Positions 32,274-41,958 of a DNA stretch of 64,000 nucleotides are shown piece by piece. Both the position numbers and the translations under genes were made by a program. The DNA is from Nocardioides sp. LHD-245. GTDB lineage: Bacteria; Actinomycetota; Actinomycetes; Propionibacteriales; Nocardioidaceae. Position 1 is the first letter of the stretch. Every line of letters begins with the position of its first letter. The notes under the pieces were generated by a model that was not told where the DNA came from, did not search any database, and worked only from the letters and a program-made list of their open reading frames with translations. The DNA lies in assembly GCF_030929495.1 (NCBI RefSeq), contig NZ_JAVFWN010000011.1, positions 124,001 to 188,000 of the forward strand. Direction: 5' to 3'.

Positions 32274-34997
32274 TCAGTCGGGGATGGTCGTCGCGAGGTC
32301 CGGCATCCGACGGACCAGGGAGTCGGGCCGCGGGTCCTTGACGGCAGCTACCCGCGCCGAGGCCGTCAGCACGGACGCCGAGTCGACCCCGGCGAGCACC
32401 AGCGACAGCTCCACGGAGCTCACCTGCGGCAGGTCGTTCTGCAGGACGGCGACCCGGGTGATCAGGTCCTCGATCGCCGCGACGTCGACCGGGTCCGCGC
32501 CGCGGTAGCCGAACAGGAGCGGCGAGGCCTTCACCTCGCGCACCATCGAGGCCACCTCGTGCGCGCCCAGCGGCGGGATCCGGTAGGACCAGTCCCCCAC
32601 CAGGTCGATGACCGGCCCGGAGACGCCGAAGGACACGGCCGGTCCGAACAACGGGTCCTCGAAGGACCGCACCGCGATCGGTACGCCGGTCGGCGCGTTG
32701 CGCTGCACGACGAACCGGCCGACGGCGGGGTCGATCAGCCCGGCCAGGTAGTCCCAGGCCTCCTTCATGTCGTGCGCGTCGGGGATGTTGCGCCAGACGT
32801 GGATCTGGTCCGGCCGCTCCCGCACCGACGCGAGCGTCGACTTCAGCACGACGTCCCAGCCGAGTCGCTCGCCCGCGGCGACGGCCGCGGGCAGGTCGGC
32901 GACCTCCTCCGAGGGCCACAGCTCGATGCCGTAGGCACGCAGGAGCGTGGTGACCTGGTCCTGGTCGAGTTCGACCTCGCGGTCGGAGGCGATCACCTCG
33001 GGATCGGCGAGGACCCGCTCCACGAGGCGCTTGGCGCTGCGCGCGTCGACCTCCCCCGCGTCCGCGGCCGGCCCGTCGGGGGCATGCAGCCACACGGCGT
33101 ACTCGACGACGCGGGCCAGCGCCCGGACCGCCGCCTCCACCGCCGGGTACGACGGCACCGAGCCACGTCCGGCCGAGGAGCCCGCGACGTCGGGGACCCG
33201 CAGCAGCTCCGGGATGCCCTCCGCGCCGAGGAAGGACGAGACCAGCGGCTTGTCCGACTGCTCCCCCACGGCCGCGAGGACGTTGGCGACCTCCTCGCCC
33301 GACACGTCGAGCGGCGGGATGTAGACGGCGATGACCGAGTCGACGTCGGGGTCGTCGATGGCGTCGTCGAGGGCGTCCTCGAAGTCCTCGGCGGTGGCGT
33401 CGGCGCCGAGCGCGACCGAGCGGTTGACGACGAGGCCGACCGCGGACGCGGCGTCGGCGGCGAGCAGCCCGAGCGCGTCGGAGTTGCCGACGATGGCGAC
33501 CCGGCGCCCGCGCGGCAGCTGCTGGTGGGCGAGCAGCTGCGCGACGTCGAACATGTCGTCGAGGGTGTCGACCTGGATCACGCCCGCCTGGCGGAACATC
33601 GCGTCGACCGCGGCCTGCGGCGCGCCGATCCGGCGCACCGTGTGGCCCATCGGCACACCCTGCGTCGTCCGGCCGGACCGCACGGCGACGATCGGCTTGC
33701 GGGCCGAGACGCGGCGCGCGATGCGGGAGAACTTGCGCGGGTTGCCGATCGACTCGAGGTACATCATGACGACCTCGGTCGCGTCGTCCTCCTCCCAGTA
33801 CTGGAGGAGGTCGTTGCCGGACACGTCGGCGCGGTTGCCGGCGCTGACGAAGGTCGAGATGCCGAGGCCGCGGTTCTTGACCTTCTCCAGGATCGCCGAG
33901 CCGAGGGCGCCGGACTGGCAGAAGAAGCCCGCGCGGCCGCGGGCCGGCATCACCGACGACAGCGACGCGTTGACCTGCACCACCGGGTCGGTGTTGAGCA
34001 CGCCGAGGCAGTTGGGGCCGATCAGGCGCAGCCCGTAGGACCGGCACAGCCCGGCCAGGTGGCGCTGCCGCTTGCGGCCCTCCTCGCCGGTCTCGGCGAA
34101 GCCCGAGGAGATCACGATCAGGCCGTGCACGCCCTTGTTGGCGCAGTCGAGGACGACATCGGTGACGGCGTCGGCCGGGACGGCCACGATGGCGACGTCG
34201 ACGTCGTCGGGGATCTCGTTGACGTTCTTGTACGCCGGGATGCCCGAGACCGCGGGCGCGCTGGGGTTGACGACGTAGACGCGGCCGGTGAAGTCGCCGT
34301 TGACCAGGTTGCGCACCAGCACCTGGCCGATCGTGTCCTGCCGCCGGCTGGCGCCGATGATCGCGACCGAGCGCGGGTGGAAGAAGCGGTGGATCGACGC
34401 GGCCTCGGCGGCGTGCTCGCGGTCGTGCATGACCCCGATCGCGGTGTCGGTCGGGTCGATCGGGAACTCCATGGTGATGACCCCGTCGTGGTAGCCGCTG
34501 ACCACCCGGTAGCCCGCGTCGCGGAAGGTCTGGATCATCCGGGAGTTGTCGGGCAGCACCTCGGCGGTGAACCTGTCGACCCCGCGCTCGCGACCGGCCT
34601 GGGCGAGATGCTCGAGCAGGAGCTGCGCGATGCCGCGGCCCTGGTGCTCGTCCTCCACCAGGAAGGCGACCTCGGCCTCGTTGTCCCCCACGACGTCGTA
34701 CCGGCCGACGGCGATCATCCGCTCCTGGAGGATGAGCACCAGCGCCACCCGGTCGCGGTGGTCGACATGGGTGAACCTGCGCACGTCGCGCTCGGAGAGG
34801 ACCGGCATCGGGGAGAAGAACCGGTAGTACTTCGACTCGTCGGAGACCCGGGCGTAGAACTCGACGAGGAGCTCGTCGTCCTCGGCCCGGATCGGCCGGA
34901 TGTGCGCGGTGCGGCCGTCCCGCAGCAGGACGTCGCCCTCCCAGTGCGCGGGGGGCGCCTCGATCTCGTCGGTGGGGGTCGGGTCGCCGGGGCTCAC
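32274..34997 (-). CDS. GNAT acetyltransferase fused to NDP-forming acyl-CoA ligase (Pat-type protein lysine acyltransferase)
   Basis: The product has 907 residues. A GNAT domain lies at about 20-170, with the acetyl-CoA loop in VEDEHQGRGIAQLLLEHL. A CoA-binding Rossmann domain follows (FFHPRSVAIIGASRRQDTIG), then a succinyl-CoA-ligase-like domain and a C-terminal ATP-grasp domain (about 690-900). This is the architecture of Pat enzymes that acetylate and switch off acyl-CoA synthetases; the GNAT-first order is seen in streptomycete PatA. Conserved catalytic His of the ligase part was not traced, so ligase activity is open. GTG 34997 is 7 nt after TAGATT (35010-35005), so leaderless. Confidence 0.9.
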   Translation of the reverse strand: MSPGDPTPTDEIEAPPAHWEGDVLLRDGRTAHIRPIRAEDDELLVEFYARVSDESKYYRFFSPMPVLSERDVRRFTHVDHRDRVALVLILQERMIAVGRYDVVGDNEAEVAFLVEDEHQGRGIAQLLLEHLAQAGRERGVDRFTAEVLPDNSRMIQTFRDAGYRVVSGYHDGVITMEFPIDPTDTAIGVMHDREHAAEAASIHRFFHPRSVAIIGASRRQDTIGQVLVRNLVNGDFTGRVYVVNPSAPAVSGIPAYKNVNEIPDDVDVAIVAVPADAVTDVVLDCANKGVHGLIVISSGFAETGEEGRKRQRHLAGLCRSYGLRLIGPNCLGVLNTDPVVQVNASLSSVMPARGRAGFFCQSGALGSAILEKVKNRGLGISTFVSAGNRADVSGNDLLQYWEEDDATEVVMMYLESIGNPRKFSRIARRVSARKPIVAVRSGRTTQGVPMGHTVRRIGAPQAAVDAMFRQAGVIQVDTLDDMFDVAQLLAHQQLPRGRRVAIVGNSDALGLLAADAASAVGLVVNRSVALGADATAEDFEDALDDAIDDPDVDSVIAVYIPPLDVSGEEVANVLAAVGEQSDKPLVSSFLGAEGIPELLRVPDVAGSSAGRGSVPSYPAVEAAVRALARVVEYAVWLHAPDGPAADAGEVDARSAKRLVERVLADPEVIASDREVELDQDQVTTLLRAYGIELWPSEEVADLPAAVAAGERLGWDVVLKSTLASVRERPDQIHVWRNIPDAHDMKEAWDYLAGLIDPAVGRFVVQRNAPTGVPIAVRSFEDPLFGPAVSFGVSGPVIDLVGDWSYRIPPLGAHEVASMVREVKASPLLFGYRGADPVDVAAIEDLITRVAVLQNDLPQVSSVELSLVLAGVDSASVLTASARVAAVKDPRPDSLVRRMPDLATTIPD

Positions 34998-35004
34998 AGG
35001 GAGA

Positions 35005-35010
35005 AATCTA
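35005..35010 (-). promoter_or_regulatory. -10 box of leaderless promoter for the GNAT-ligase gene
   Basis: TAGATT on the minus strand ends 7 nt before GTG 34997. It sits in the 71-bp gap to the divergent parC. Confidence 0.45.
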
Positions 35011-35068
35011 TCGGGTCATCCGCGAGCCCCCGGCCGGCTGCTCGTCGGCACCCGGAAGAATGAGCCCC

Positions 35069-37549
35069 ATGGCACGGCGTACGAAGCAGGAGCCCCTTCC
35101 GGAGGACTTCGAGGAGCACATCCTCGACACCGACATCCGCGACGAGATGCAGTCGTCGTTCCTGGAGTACGCCTACTCCGTCATCTACTCCCGGGCGCTC
35201 CCCGACGCGCGCGACGGGCTCAAGCCCGTGCAGCGCCGGATCCTCTACACGATGAACGACATGGGCCTGCGGCCCGATCGGGGTCACTCCAAGTGCGCCC
35301 GCATCGTCGGTGAGGTCATGGGTCGCCTGCACCCGCACGGCGACGGCGCGATCTACGACGCCCTGGTGCGCACCGCCCAGCCCTGGGCGCTGCGACTGCC
35401 GATGGTCGACGGCCACGGCAACTTCGGCTCCCCCGGCGGCGAGGACCCGCCGGCCGCGATGCGGTACACCGAGGCACGGATGGCGCCCCCGGCGGTCGCG
35501 ATGACCGAGTCGATCGACGAGGACACCGTCGACTTCAAGCCCAACTACGACAGCCGTGAGTACGAGCCGACCGTGCTCCCCTCGGCGATCCCCAACCTGA
35601 TCGTCAACGGCACGACCGGCATCGCGGTCGGCATGGCGACCAACATGGCGCCGCACAACCTGGTCGAGGTGGTCCAGGCCCTGCGCCACCTGATCCAGCA
35701 CCCCAAGACCGACCTCGACGGGCTGATGAGGTTCATCCCCGGCCCCGACCTGCCCACCGGCGGCAAGATCGTGGGCCTGGACGGCATCCGCGACGCCTAC
35801 GAGACCGGGCGCGGCATCTTCAAGATGCGCGCGACGGCCCGGATCGACACCATCGGCCGGCGCAAGGGCATCGTCGTCACCGAGCTGCCCTACAACATCG
35901 GCACCGAGAAGATCGTCGAGCGGATCAAGGTCCTCGTCCAGTCCAAGAAGCTGCAGGGCATCGCCGACGTCAAGGACCTCACCGACCGCGAGAACGGCCT
36001 GCGGCTGGTCATCGAGATCAAGAACGGCTTCGTCCCCGAGGCGCTGTTGGAGCAGCTCTACAAGCTCACCCCCCTCGAGGACTCCTTCGGCATCAACAAC
36101 GTCGCCCTCGTCGACGGCCAACCCCGGACGATGGGCCTCAAGGAGATGCTCGAGGTCTTCCTCCAGCACCGCTACGACGTCGTCCACCGCCGCTCGAAGT
36201 TCCGTCGTGGCAAGAAGGCCGACCGGCTCCACCTCGTCGACGGCCTGCTCATCGCGCTGCTCGACATCGACGAGGTCATCCAGGTCATCCGCACCAGCGA
36301 CGACTCGGCGGCGGCCAAGGAGCGCCTGATGACGGTCTTCGAGCTCTCGCAGATCCAGGCCGAGTACATCCTCGAGATGCAGCTGCGCCGGCTGACGAGG
36401 TTCAGCCGGCTCGAGCTGGAGAAGGAGCAGGAGCAGCTGCGCCGCGAGATCGAGGAGCTCGACGCCATCATCAACGACGAGACCCTGCTCAAGAAGCTCG
36501 TCTCCTCCGAGCTGGCCGAGGTCGCCAAGACGTTCGGCACCCCGCGGCGCACCGTCCTTCTCGAGTCGGCCGGCAGCACCGCGGTGGCGGCCGCGGCCGC
36601 GCCGCTCGAGGTCGCCGACGACCCCTGCTTCGCACTGCTCTCCTCGACCGGCCTGCTGGCCCGCACCAGCAACGCCGACGAGATCGGCACCGGCGGCGGT
36701 CGCGCCAACCACGACGTCGTCATCTCGGCGGTCCGGACCTCGGCCCGCTCCGACATCGGCGTGGTCACCTCGGCCGGGCGGCTGCTCCGGCTGGGCGTGC
36801 TCGACCTGCCTGCCATCCCGCCGTCGGCCAACGAGCCCAACCTCCAGGGTGGTCTCCCGCTCGCTGAGGTGCTCGAGCTCTCCGCCGGGGAGCGCGCGCT
36901 GGCCCTGACCACGCTGGCGGCCGAGGGCCCCGGCCTCGCGCTCGGCACCCGCCAGGGCGTCGTGAAGCGGGTCAACCCGGAGGTCCTCAACAAGGACGAG
37001 TGGGAGGTCATCGGCCTCAAGGACGGCGACGAGGTCGTCGGCGCCGTCGAGCTGCGCACCGGCCAGGAGGAGCTCTGCTTCGTCACCTCCGACGCCCAGC
37101 TGCTCCACTATCCCGCCGACGCGGTCCGCCCGCAGGGCCGCTCGGGCGGCGGCATGGCCGGGGTCCGGGTGGCCGACCGCGAGCGGGTCGTCTGGTTCGG
37201 CGTCCTCGATCTCAACTCGGCGGGCGGCGTCGTCCTGGTGACGTCCTCCGGCTCGTCGACCGCCCTGCCCGGCACCGAGCCCGGCTCGGTGAAGGTGACC
37301 GACTTCTGGGAGTACCCCGCCAAGGGACGTGCCACCGGCGGCGTGCGCTGCCACCGCTTCCTCAAGGGCGAGGACGCGCTCGTGTTCGCCTGGGCCGGCC
37401 CGGGGCCCGCCCGGGCGGCGGCGAGCAGCGGAGCGCCCGTCGACCTGCCGGAGGCCAACGGCCGCCGTGACGGCTCCGGCGTCCCGGGCAGCCAGGCGCT
37501 CGCCGCGGCTGCCGGGCCGCTCCTGGTGACCTTGGGTGTGTCAGGGTGA
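35069..37549 (+). CDS. parC: DNA topoisomerase IV subunit A (GyrA/ParC family)
   Basis: The product has 826 residues from ATG 35069; an in-frame ATG at 35060 would add three residues but sits too close to the GGAAG site. The breakage-reunion domain has the active-site Tyr133 in AAMRYTEAR. The quinolone-region motif reads HPHGDGAIYD, with Gly93 where E. coli GyrA has Ser83. A long coiled coil and the C-terminal propeller follow. The GyrA-box is replaced by RSGGGMAGVRV, and the partner parE is about 5.5 kb away, both favouring topoisomerase IV over gyrase. Decatenation of replicated chromosomes is the expected role. Confidence 0.92.
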   Translation: MARRTKQEPLPEDFEEHILDTDIRDEMQSSFLEYAYSVIYSRALPDARDGLKPVQRRILYTMNDMGLRPDRGHSKCARIVGEVMGRLHPHGDGAIYDALVRTAQPWALRLPMVDGHGNFGSPGGEDPPAAMRYTEARMAPPAVAMTESIDEDTVDFKPNYDSREYEPTVLPSAIPNLIVNGTTGIAVGMATNMAPHNLVEVVQALRHLIQHPKTDLDGLMRFIPGPDLPTGGKIVGLDGIRDAYETGRGIFKMRATARIDTIGRRKGIVVTELPYNIGTEKIVERIKVLVQSKKLQGIADVKDLTDRENGLRLVIEIKNGFVPEALLEQLYKLTPLEDSFGINNVALVDGQPRTMGLKEMLEVFLQHRYDVVHRRSKFRRGKKADRLHLVDGLLIALLDIDEVIQVIRTSDDSAAAKERLMTVFELSQIQAEYILEMQLRRLTRFSRLELEKEQEQLRREIEELDAIINDETLLKKLVSSELAEVAKTFGTPRRTVLLESAGSTAVAAAAAPLEVADDPCFALLSSTGLLARTSNADEIGTGGGRANHDVVISAVRTSARSDIGVVTSAGRLLRLGVLDLPAIPPSANEPNLQGGLPLAEVLELSAGERALALTTLAAEGPGLALGTRQGVVKRVNPEVLNKDEWEVIGLKDGDEVVGAVELRTGQEELCFVTSDAQLLHYPADAVRPQGRSGGGMAGVRVADRERVVWFGVLDLNSAGGVVLVTSSGSSTALPGTEPGSVKVTDFWEYPAKGRATGGVRCHRFLKGEDALVFAWAGPGPARAAASSGAPVDLPEANGRRDGSGVPGSQALAAAAGPLLVTLGVSG

Positions 37550-37553
37550 GCGC

Positions 37554-38276
37554 ATGACGACCCCGACCCGCGTGGCCGCCGGCCTGCTCTCCGCACTCGT
37601 CGCCGTCGGCGGCCTGACCGCCTGCTCGGGAGGTGACGACGGCGGCGGCTCGAAGAAGACGGAGTCCTGGTCCGACACGGGCGCGAAGGCCAAGGAGCTG
37701 CTCGACGGCACCAGCGGCATCGAGGTCTCCCTCTCGACCGGCGACGACCCGGGCACCGACTACCTCTCGTCGGCGAGCGGCACCATCGTCGCCGACCCGC
37801 CGGCCTTCGAGGGCACCGTCGCGGGCCGGGTCAGCGGCTTCGAGGCGAGCTCGATCGACGTCGTCTCGGTCGACGGCACGCTGTGGATCAAGGCGCCGAT
37901 CCTGGGCTGGACCGACCAGTACCAGCCGGCGGACCTGTGCGCCCCCGACCCGGCCACGCTGCTCGACCCGACGACCGGCGTCGCGACCGTGCTCACCAGC
38001 AGCACCGACGTGAAGGCCGGCAAGTCCGAGCGCGGTGGCACGGACAACAAGGAGGTCTTCCACACCTACACCGGCACCGCCACGGGCGACTCGATCCGCA
38101 CGATCCTGCCCTGCGCCGAAGGTGACGACTTCGAGGCGACCTACCGCCTCGACGACGAGGGCTACCTGCGCACCGCTCGACTCACCGGCGTCTTCTTCAA
38201 GGACTCCGAGCCGCTGACGTACACCATCGACGTCACGAAGTACGACGTCACGAAGGACATCTCGGCGCCGAAGTGA
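37554..38276 (+). CDS. LppX/LprAFG-family lipoprotein
   Basis: The product has 240 residues with a lipoprotein signal peptide and lipobox LTAC (Cys about 29). The mature part follows the LppX/LprG half-barrel pattern that binds acylated lipids in mycobacteria (GTIVADPPAFEGTVAGRV, then VVSVDGTLWIKAP). The ATG is 4 nt after the parC stop. A 14-TM MFS gene follows 10 nt downstream, the same order as mycobacterial lprG-Rv1410, where the pair exports triacylglycerides. A similar lipid-export role is inferred from this arrangement. Confidence 0.85.
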   Translation: MTTPTRVAAGLLSALVAVGGLTACSGGDDGGGSKKTESWSDTGAKAKELLDGTSGIEVSLSTGDDPGTDYLSSASGTIVADPPAFEGTVAGRVSGFEASSIDVVSVDGTLWIKAPILGWTDQYQPADLCAPDPATLLDPTTGVATVLTSSTDVKAGKSERGGTDNKEVFHTYTGTATGDSIRTILPCAEGDDFEATYRLDDEGYLRTARLTGVFFKDSEPLTYTIDVTKYDVTKDISAPK

Positions 38277-38286
38277 GTCGCCACCG

Positions 38287-40020
38287 ATGAGCACGGCCAA
38301 CCGGCTGCTGCTGACCTTCTGCGCCATCGCCGTCGCGTTCGCGGCGGTCGACACCTATGTCGTGGTCCTGGCGCTGCCGGACATGATGGCGGGTGCCGGG
38401 ATCCCGGTCGAGGAGCTGCAGCGGGCGGCGCCGATCGTGTCCGGCTTCCTGCTGGGCTACGTCGCGATGCTGCCGCTGATCGGCCGGATCGCCGACCTGC
38501 GCGGGCAGCTGCCCGTCCTGGCGATGTCGCTGGTCGTGTTCGCCGCCGGCTCGCTGGTCACCGCGATCTCCTACGACCTGCCCAGCATGGTCGCCGGCCG
38601 CTTCCTCCAGGGAGTGGGCGGTGGCGGGCTGGTCCCGGCGACGATGTCCCTCGTCGCCGCGCTCTACCCCGTCGACCGGCGTGGGCTGCCCCTCGGGATC
38701 GTCTCCGCGGTCCAGGAGTTCGGCAGCGTCCTCGGCCCGCTGTTCGGCGCCTTCGTCCTCTCCTTCACGTCCTGGCGCGGGATCTTCGCGATCAACCTCG
38801 CCGTGGGCGCCCTGCTCGTCGTCGCGGTCGGCCTCGTCGCCCGCGTCACCGGGACCGGGACCGGCACCGACGCACCCCGCGCGCCGCGGAGCCGACGCGG
38901 GATCCTCGACCGGCTGCTCGCCCTGGTCCTCCTCGGTCTCGCCCTCGGCGCCGGCTTCCTCACCTTCGTCCAGCCCGGCGCCCTCCAGCGCGACCTGAGC
39001 TGGGGCCGGCTGTTCATCCCGTACGTCGACGGCGGCAGCCGGTGGGTCACACCGGTCGGAGTCGCGACGATCGCCGCGTCCGTCCTGCTCGTGGCGTGGT
39101 GCTGGCTCCGGCCGCGTGCCCTCGTCGACCTCCGCGGCTGGCTCGGCCACCTGCTGGCGGCCGACCTGCTGGGAGCGAGCCTGCTCGCCGTCGTCCTCGG
39201 CGGGATCGTGCTCGCCTTCGCGACCGCCGACCCCGAGGTCGCCGTGTTCTCGCCCCAGGGACCGTGGTTCCTCACCGGCTCGGCGGTCGGGGTCGTCCTC
39301 CTCTTCCTGCACCTGCGCCGGGCCCCGGCACCGATCGTGCCGCGCGGCACGCTGCGACCGGTCCCGGCGTGGGGCGCGCTCGCCGTCAGCTTCCTGGTCG
39401 GCTGGGCGCTGATCGCCGCCCTCGTCGACATCCCGCTCTTCGCGCGCACCACCACCGAGCAGGACTCGCAGTTGGGTGCCGCCCTGGTCCTGCTCCGGTT
39501 CCTGGCGGCGCTGCCCGTGGGCGCGGTCGTCGGCGGCTGGCTGCTGCGCCGGGTCGACGCCGGCGTACTCACCGCCGTCGGCATGGCCACCGCCGGTGGC
39601 GCCTTCCTCGCGATGGGCCAGTGGGACGCCGACAGCCTCCACGGGTTCGGTGCCAACGTCCCGCTCGTCCTCGGCGGCCTCGGCTTCGGGCTCGCGCTGG
39701 CGCCCGTCAATGCCGCCATCCTCGCGGTGACCGACGACGACACCCACGGGCTGGCCAGCGCCCTGGTCGTGGTGGCCCGCATGGTCGGCATGCTCGTCGG
39801 CATCTCCGCGCTGACCACGATCGGGCTGCGCCGGCTCTACGCCGCCCAGGAGTCCGACCCGGGCCTCGGCATCACCGAGCTCGGCATCGTCCAGGAGCAG
39901 GCCGTCTTCCGGGGCGCCGCGGTCGCCGCCTTCGCCGCGGCCCTTCTCGCTGTGATCGTGCTCTCCCGGGTGCGCACCCAGAACGTGGACACCGCGGAGG
40001 CGCTGCGCGCGGGGGGATAG
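38287..40020 (+). CDS. MFS transporter, 14-TM (Rv1410/P55-like)
   Basis: The product has 577 residues with about 14 membrane segments and MFS motif A as IGRIADLRGQ after TM2. It has an extra extracytoplasmic stretch (about 220-255, including SWGRLFIPYVDGGSRW), longer than in most drug exporters, as reported for the Rv1410 lipid transporters. It directly follows an LppX/LprG-type lipoprotein gene. The two probably work together to move lipids through the cell envelope. No Shine-Dalgarno sequence is obvious; the 10-nt gap suggests coupling to the lipoprotein gene. Confidence 0.85.
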   Translation: MSTANRLLLTFCAIAVAFAAVDTYVVVLALPDMMAGAGIPVEELQRAAPIVSGFLLGYVAMLPLIGRIADLRGQLPVLAMSLVVFAAGSLVTAISYDLPSMVAGRFLQGVGGGGLVPATMSLVAALYPVDRRGLPLGIVSAVQEFGSVLGPLFGAFVLSFTSWRGIFAINLAVGALLVVAVGLVARVTGTGTGTDAPRAPRSRRGILDRLLALVLLGLALGAGFLTFVQPGALQRDLSWGRLFIPYVDGGSRWVTPVGVATIAASVLLVAWCWLRPRALVDLRGWLGHLLAADLLGASLLAVVLGGIVLAFATADPEVAVFSPQGPWFLTGSAVGVVLLFLHLRRAPAPIVPRGTLRPVPAWGALAVSFLVGWALIAALVDIPLFARTTTEQDSQLGAALVLLRFLAALPVGAVVGGWLLRRVDAGVLTAVGMATAGGAFLAMGQWDADSLHGFGANVPLVLGGLGFGLALAPVNAAILAVTDDDTHGLASALVVVARMVGMLVGISALTTIGLRRLYAAQESDPGLGITELGIVQEQAVFRGAAVAAFAAALLAVIVLSRVRTQNVDTAEALRAGG

Positions 40021-40023
40021 CCT
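40018..40023 (+). promoter_or_regulatory. -10 box of leaderless carbonic anhydrase promoter
   Basis: TAGCCT overlaps the MFS stop codon and lies 7 nt before ATG 40031, with no ribosome-binding site between. Confidence 0.45.
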
Positions 40024-40030
40024 GCCGGAC

Positions 40031-40525
40031 ATGGGTGACTTCGACGATCTGCTGAAGGCCAACCGCGACTTCGCCGAGACGTTCGACCATGCCGGGTTCG
40101 ACGGCAAGGCCCATGCCGGCGTCGCGATCGTGACCTGCATGGACTCCCGGATCGACCCGCTGCGGATGCTCGGGCTCGACTACGGCGACGCCAAGATCTT
40201 CCGCAACCCCGGTGGCCGGGTCACCGAGGCCGCCCTCGAGGCTCTCGTTCTCGGCGCCCACCTGCTCAACGTCGACCGGGTCCTGGTCATCCCGCACACC
40301 CGCTGCGCGATGGCGTCGAGCACGGAGGCCGAGATCCACGACAAGATCGGCGCCGCGGTCGGTCACGACGTCAGCTGGCACGCCTTCCACGTGATCGCCG
40401 ACCAGAGGACGGCGCTGGCCGAGGACGTCCGCAAGGTCACCTCGCACCCGCTGATCCCCGACTCCGTCAAGGTCGGTGGGTTCATCTACGACGTAGACAC
40501 CGGGCTGCTGGACCAGGTCGTCTGA
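40031..40525 (+). CDS. Beta-class carbonic anhydrase
   Basis: The product has 164 residues, the size of the short mycobacterial enzyme Rv1284. Zinc ligands are Cys36 (in TCMDSRIDP), His89 and Cys92 (in IPHTRCAM). The Asp38-Arg40 dyad that gates the site is present. It interconverts CO2 and bicarbonate in the cytoplasm. The gene overlaps the end of the convergent MFS gene by 40 bp. It appears to be leaderless. Confidence 0.94.
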   Translation: MGDFDDLLKANRDFAETFDHAGFDGKAHAGVAIVTCMDSRIDPLRMLGLDYGDAKIFRNPGGRVTEAALEALVLGAHLLNVDRVLVIPHTRCAMASSTEAEIHDKIGAAVGHDVSWHAFHVIADQRTALAEDVRKVTSHPLIPDSVKVGGFIYDVDTGLLDQVV

Positions 40526-41958
40526 TCGGGGCCCGGCCTGATCAGCGTGATGGTCAGGACCGCGGCCGCCCCCGTCAGTGCGGCGGCGACCAGGAGAGCG
40601 ACCCGCCATCCGTCCGTCGTCGCCTGGGCAGCCGCCGCGCCACTGTCGGCCGTGACCTGAGCGCTGATGGTGGTCAGCACCGCGAGACCGAGCGCGCCGC
40701 CGATCTGCTGACCCGCGTTGAACATGGCCGAGGCGATGCCCGCGTCGGCAAGGCCCGCGCCGGACACCGCGGCCGAGGTGAGCGGCACGAACGTGAGCCC
40801 GAGGCCGATGCCCCCGACGACGAGGCCCGGGAGCAGCGTGGCGACGTAGCCGGAACTCGGCTCGATCCGGGTCAGTAGCACCAGGCCCACCGACACCAGG
40901 GCGGCACCCGTCCCGGCCAGCCGGCGGGGGCTGACCCGAGCGGCGAGCGCCCCCGAGACCCGTGCGGCCACACCGATCGCGACCGTCATCGGGACGAACG
41001 CCAGGCCGACCTGAACGGGGTCCTTGCCCTGGACCGAGGACAGGAACAGGCTGACGAAGTAGAAGAGCGCGTAGACGGCCACGCCCAGGACCAGTCCGAC
41101 GACGTTGGCGGCGACCACCGTTCGGTCACGGAGGAGACTTCTCGGCAACAGCGGAGCGACGCCTCTCCCCTGCGAGACCGCGAAGGCCCCCAACAGCCCG
41201 GCCGAGGTCGCGAGGACGAGGAGGGTTCCCGCCGACCAACCGGGGTCGGCGACCCGGGTCAGGCCGTAGACCAGCAGGGTCAGGCCGCCGGTGACGGTCG
41301 CCACCGCGACCACGTCGATGCGTGCCCTGCCCACGCCGGACGCCCGCGGCAGCACCAGCAGGCCGGCGACCACCACGACGACCACGACCGGAGCGTTGAT
41401 CCACAGCACCCAGCGCCACGACAGCGTCTCGGTCAGCACACCGCCGAGCACAGATCCGAGCGCGGTGCCGGCGGCAGTGACCCCCGCCCAGACGCCGAGG
41501 GCGAGAGCCCGCCCGCGGCCCGGCGGGAAGACGTGCATCACCAGCGCCAACGCCGCGGGGGCCATCATCGCCGCACCGGCACCCTGCACGGCCCGCGCGA
41601 CCGCGAGCACCGCCGGAGCCCCGGCCGCACCGCCGACCAGCGACGCGATCCCGAAGACGCCGGCGCCGAGAAGGAACAGTCGCCGGTGGCCATAGCGGTC
41701 CGCGAGCCGACCCGCGACGAGGAGGAGCCCTCCGAACGCCAACGTGTAGGCCGTGACGACCCAGGGCAGGTCGGCGTCGCTGAATCCCAGACCGTCACGG
41801 ATAGGCATCAGGGCGACGTTCACGATGGTGGCGTCCACCACGATCAGGAGCTGGCTGCCTGCCAGCAGCGTTAGGGCCACCAGGGCACGCGGGTCCAGCC
41901 GCTCCGATGCCGATGCCGATGCCGACGAGCGTCGGTCGTCCACTCTTCGCGTTTTCAC
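40486..41958 (-). CDS. MFS drug-efflux transporter, DHA2 (EmrB/QacA) type
   Basis: The product has 490 residues with about 14 membrane segments. Motif A is GRLADRYGHRR, and DATIVNVALMPI in TM1 is typical of DHA2 exporters. It is divergent from a TetR regulator, the usual arrangement for inducible efflux. GTG 41958 follows TACGCT (41970-41965) by 6 nt, and that box lies inside one of two matching operator sites. The first 20 residues include an Asp/Ala/Ser run (SASASASE) of no clear role. Export of a toxic compound sensed by the TetR protein is the likely job. Confidence 0.88.
   Translation of the reverse strand: MKTRRVDDRRSSASASASERLDPRALVALTLLAGSQLLIVVDATIVNVALMPIRDGLGFSDADLPWVVTAYTLAFGGLLLVAGRLADRYGHRRLFLLGAGVFGIASLVGGAAGAPAVLAVARAVQGAGAAMMAPAALALVMHVFPPGRGRALALGVWAGVTAAGTALGSVLGGVLTETLSWRWVLWINAPVVVVVVVAGLLVLPRASGVGRARIDVVAVATVTGGLTLLVYGLTRVADPGWSAGTLLVLATSAGLLGAFAVSQGRGVAPLLPRSLLRDRTVVAANVVGLVLGVAVYALFYFVSLFLSSVQGKDPVQVGLAFVPMTVAIGVAARVSGALAARVSPRRLAGTGAALVSVGLVLLTRIEPSSGYVATLLPGLVVGGIGLGLTFVPLTSAAVSGAGLADAGIASAMFNAGQQIGGALGLAVLTTISAQVTADSGAAAAQATTDGWRVALLVAAALTGAAAVLTITLIRPGPDQTTWSSSPVSTS

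Noticed and set aside
32559..35063. An 834-codon open frame on the plus strand
   Set aside because: It lies antisense to the GNAT-acyl-CoA ligase gene, whose motifs are clear. Long shadow frames are expected at this GC content.
34994..37354. A 786-codon open frame on the minus strand
   Set aside because: It is antisense to parC. The plus-strand frame has the active-site Tyr and conserved topoisomerase motifs.
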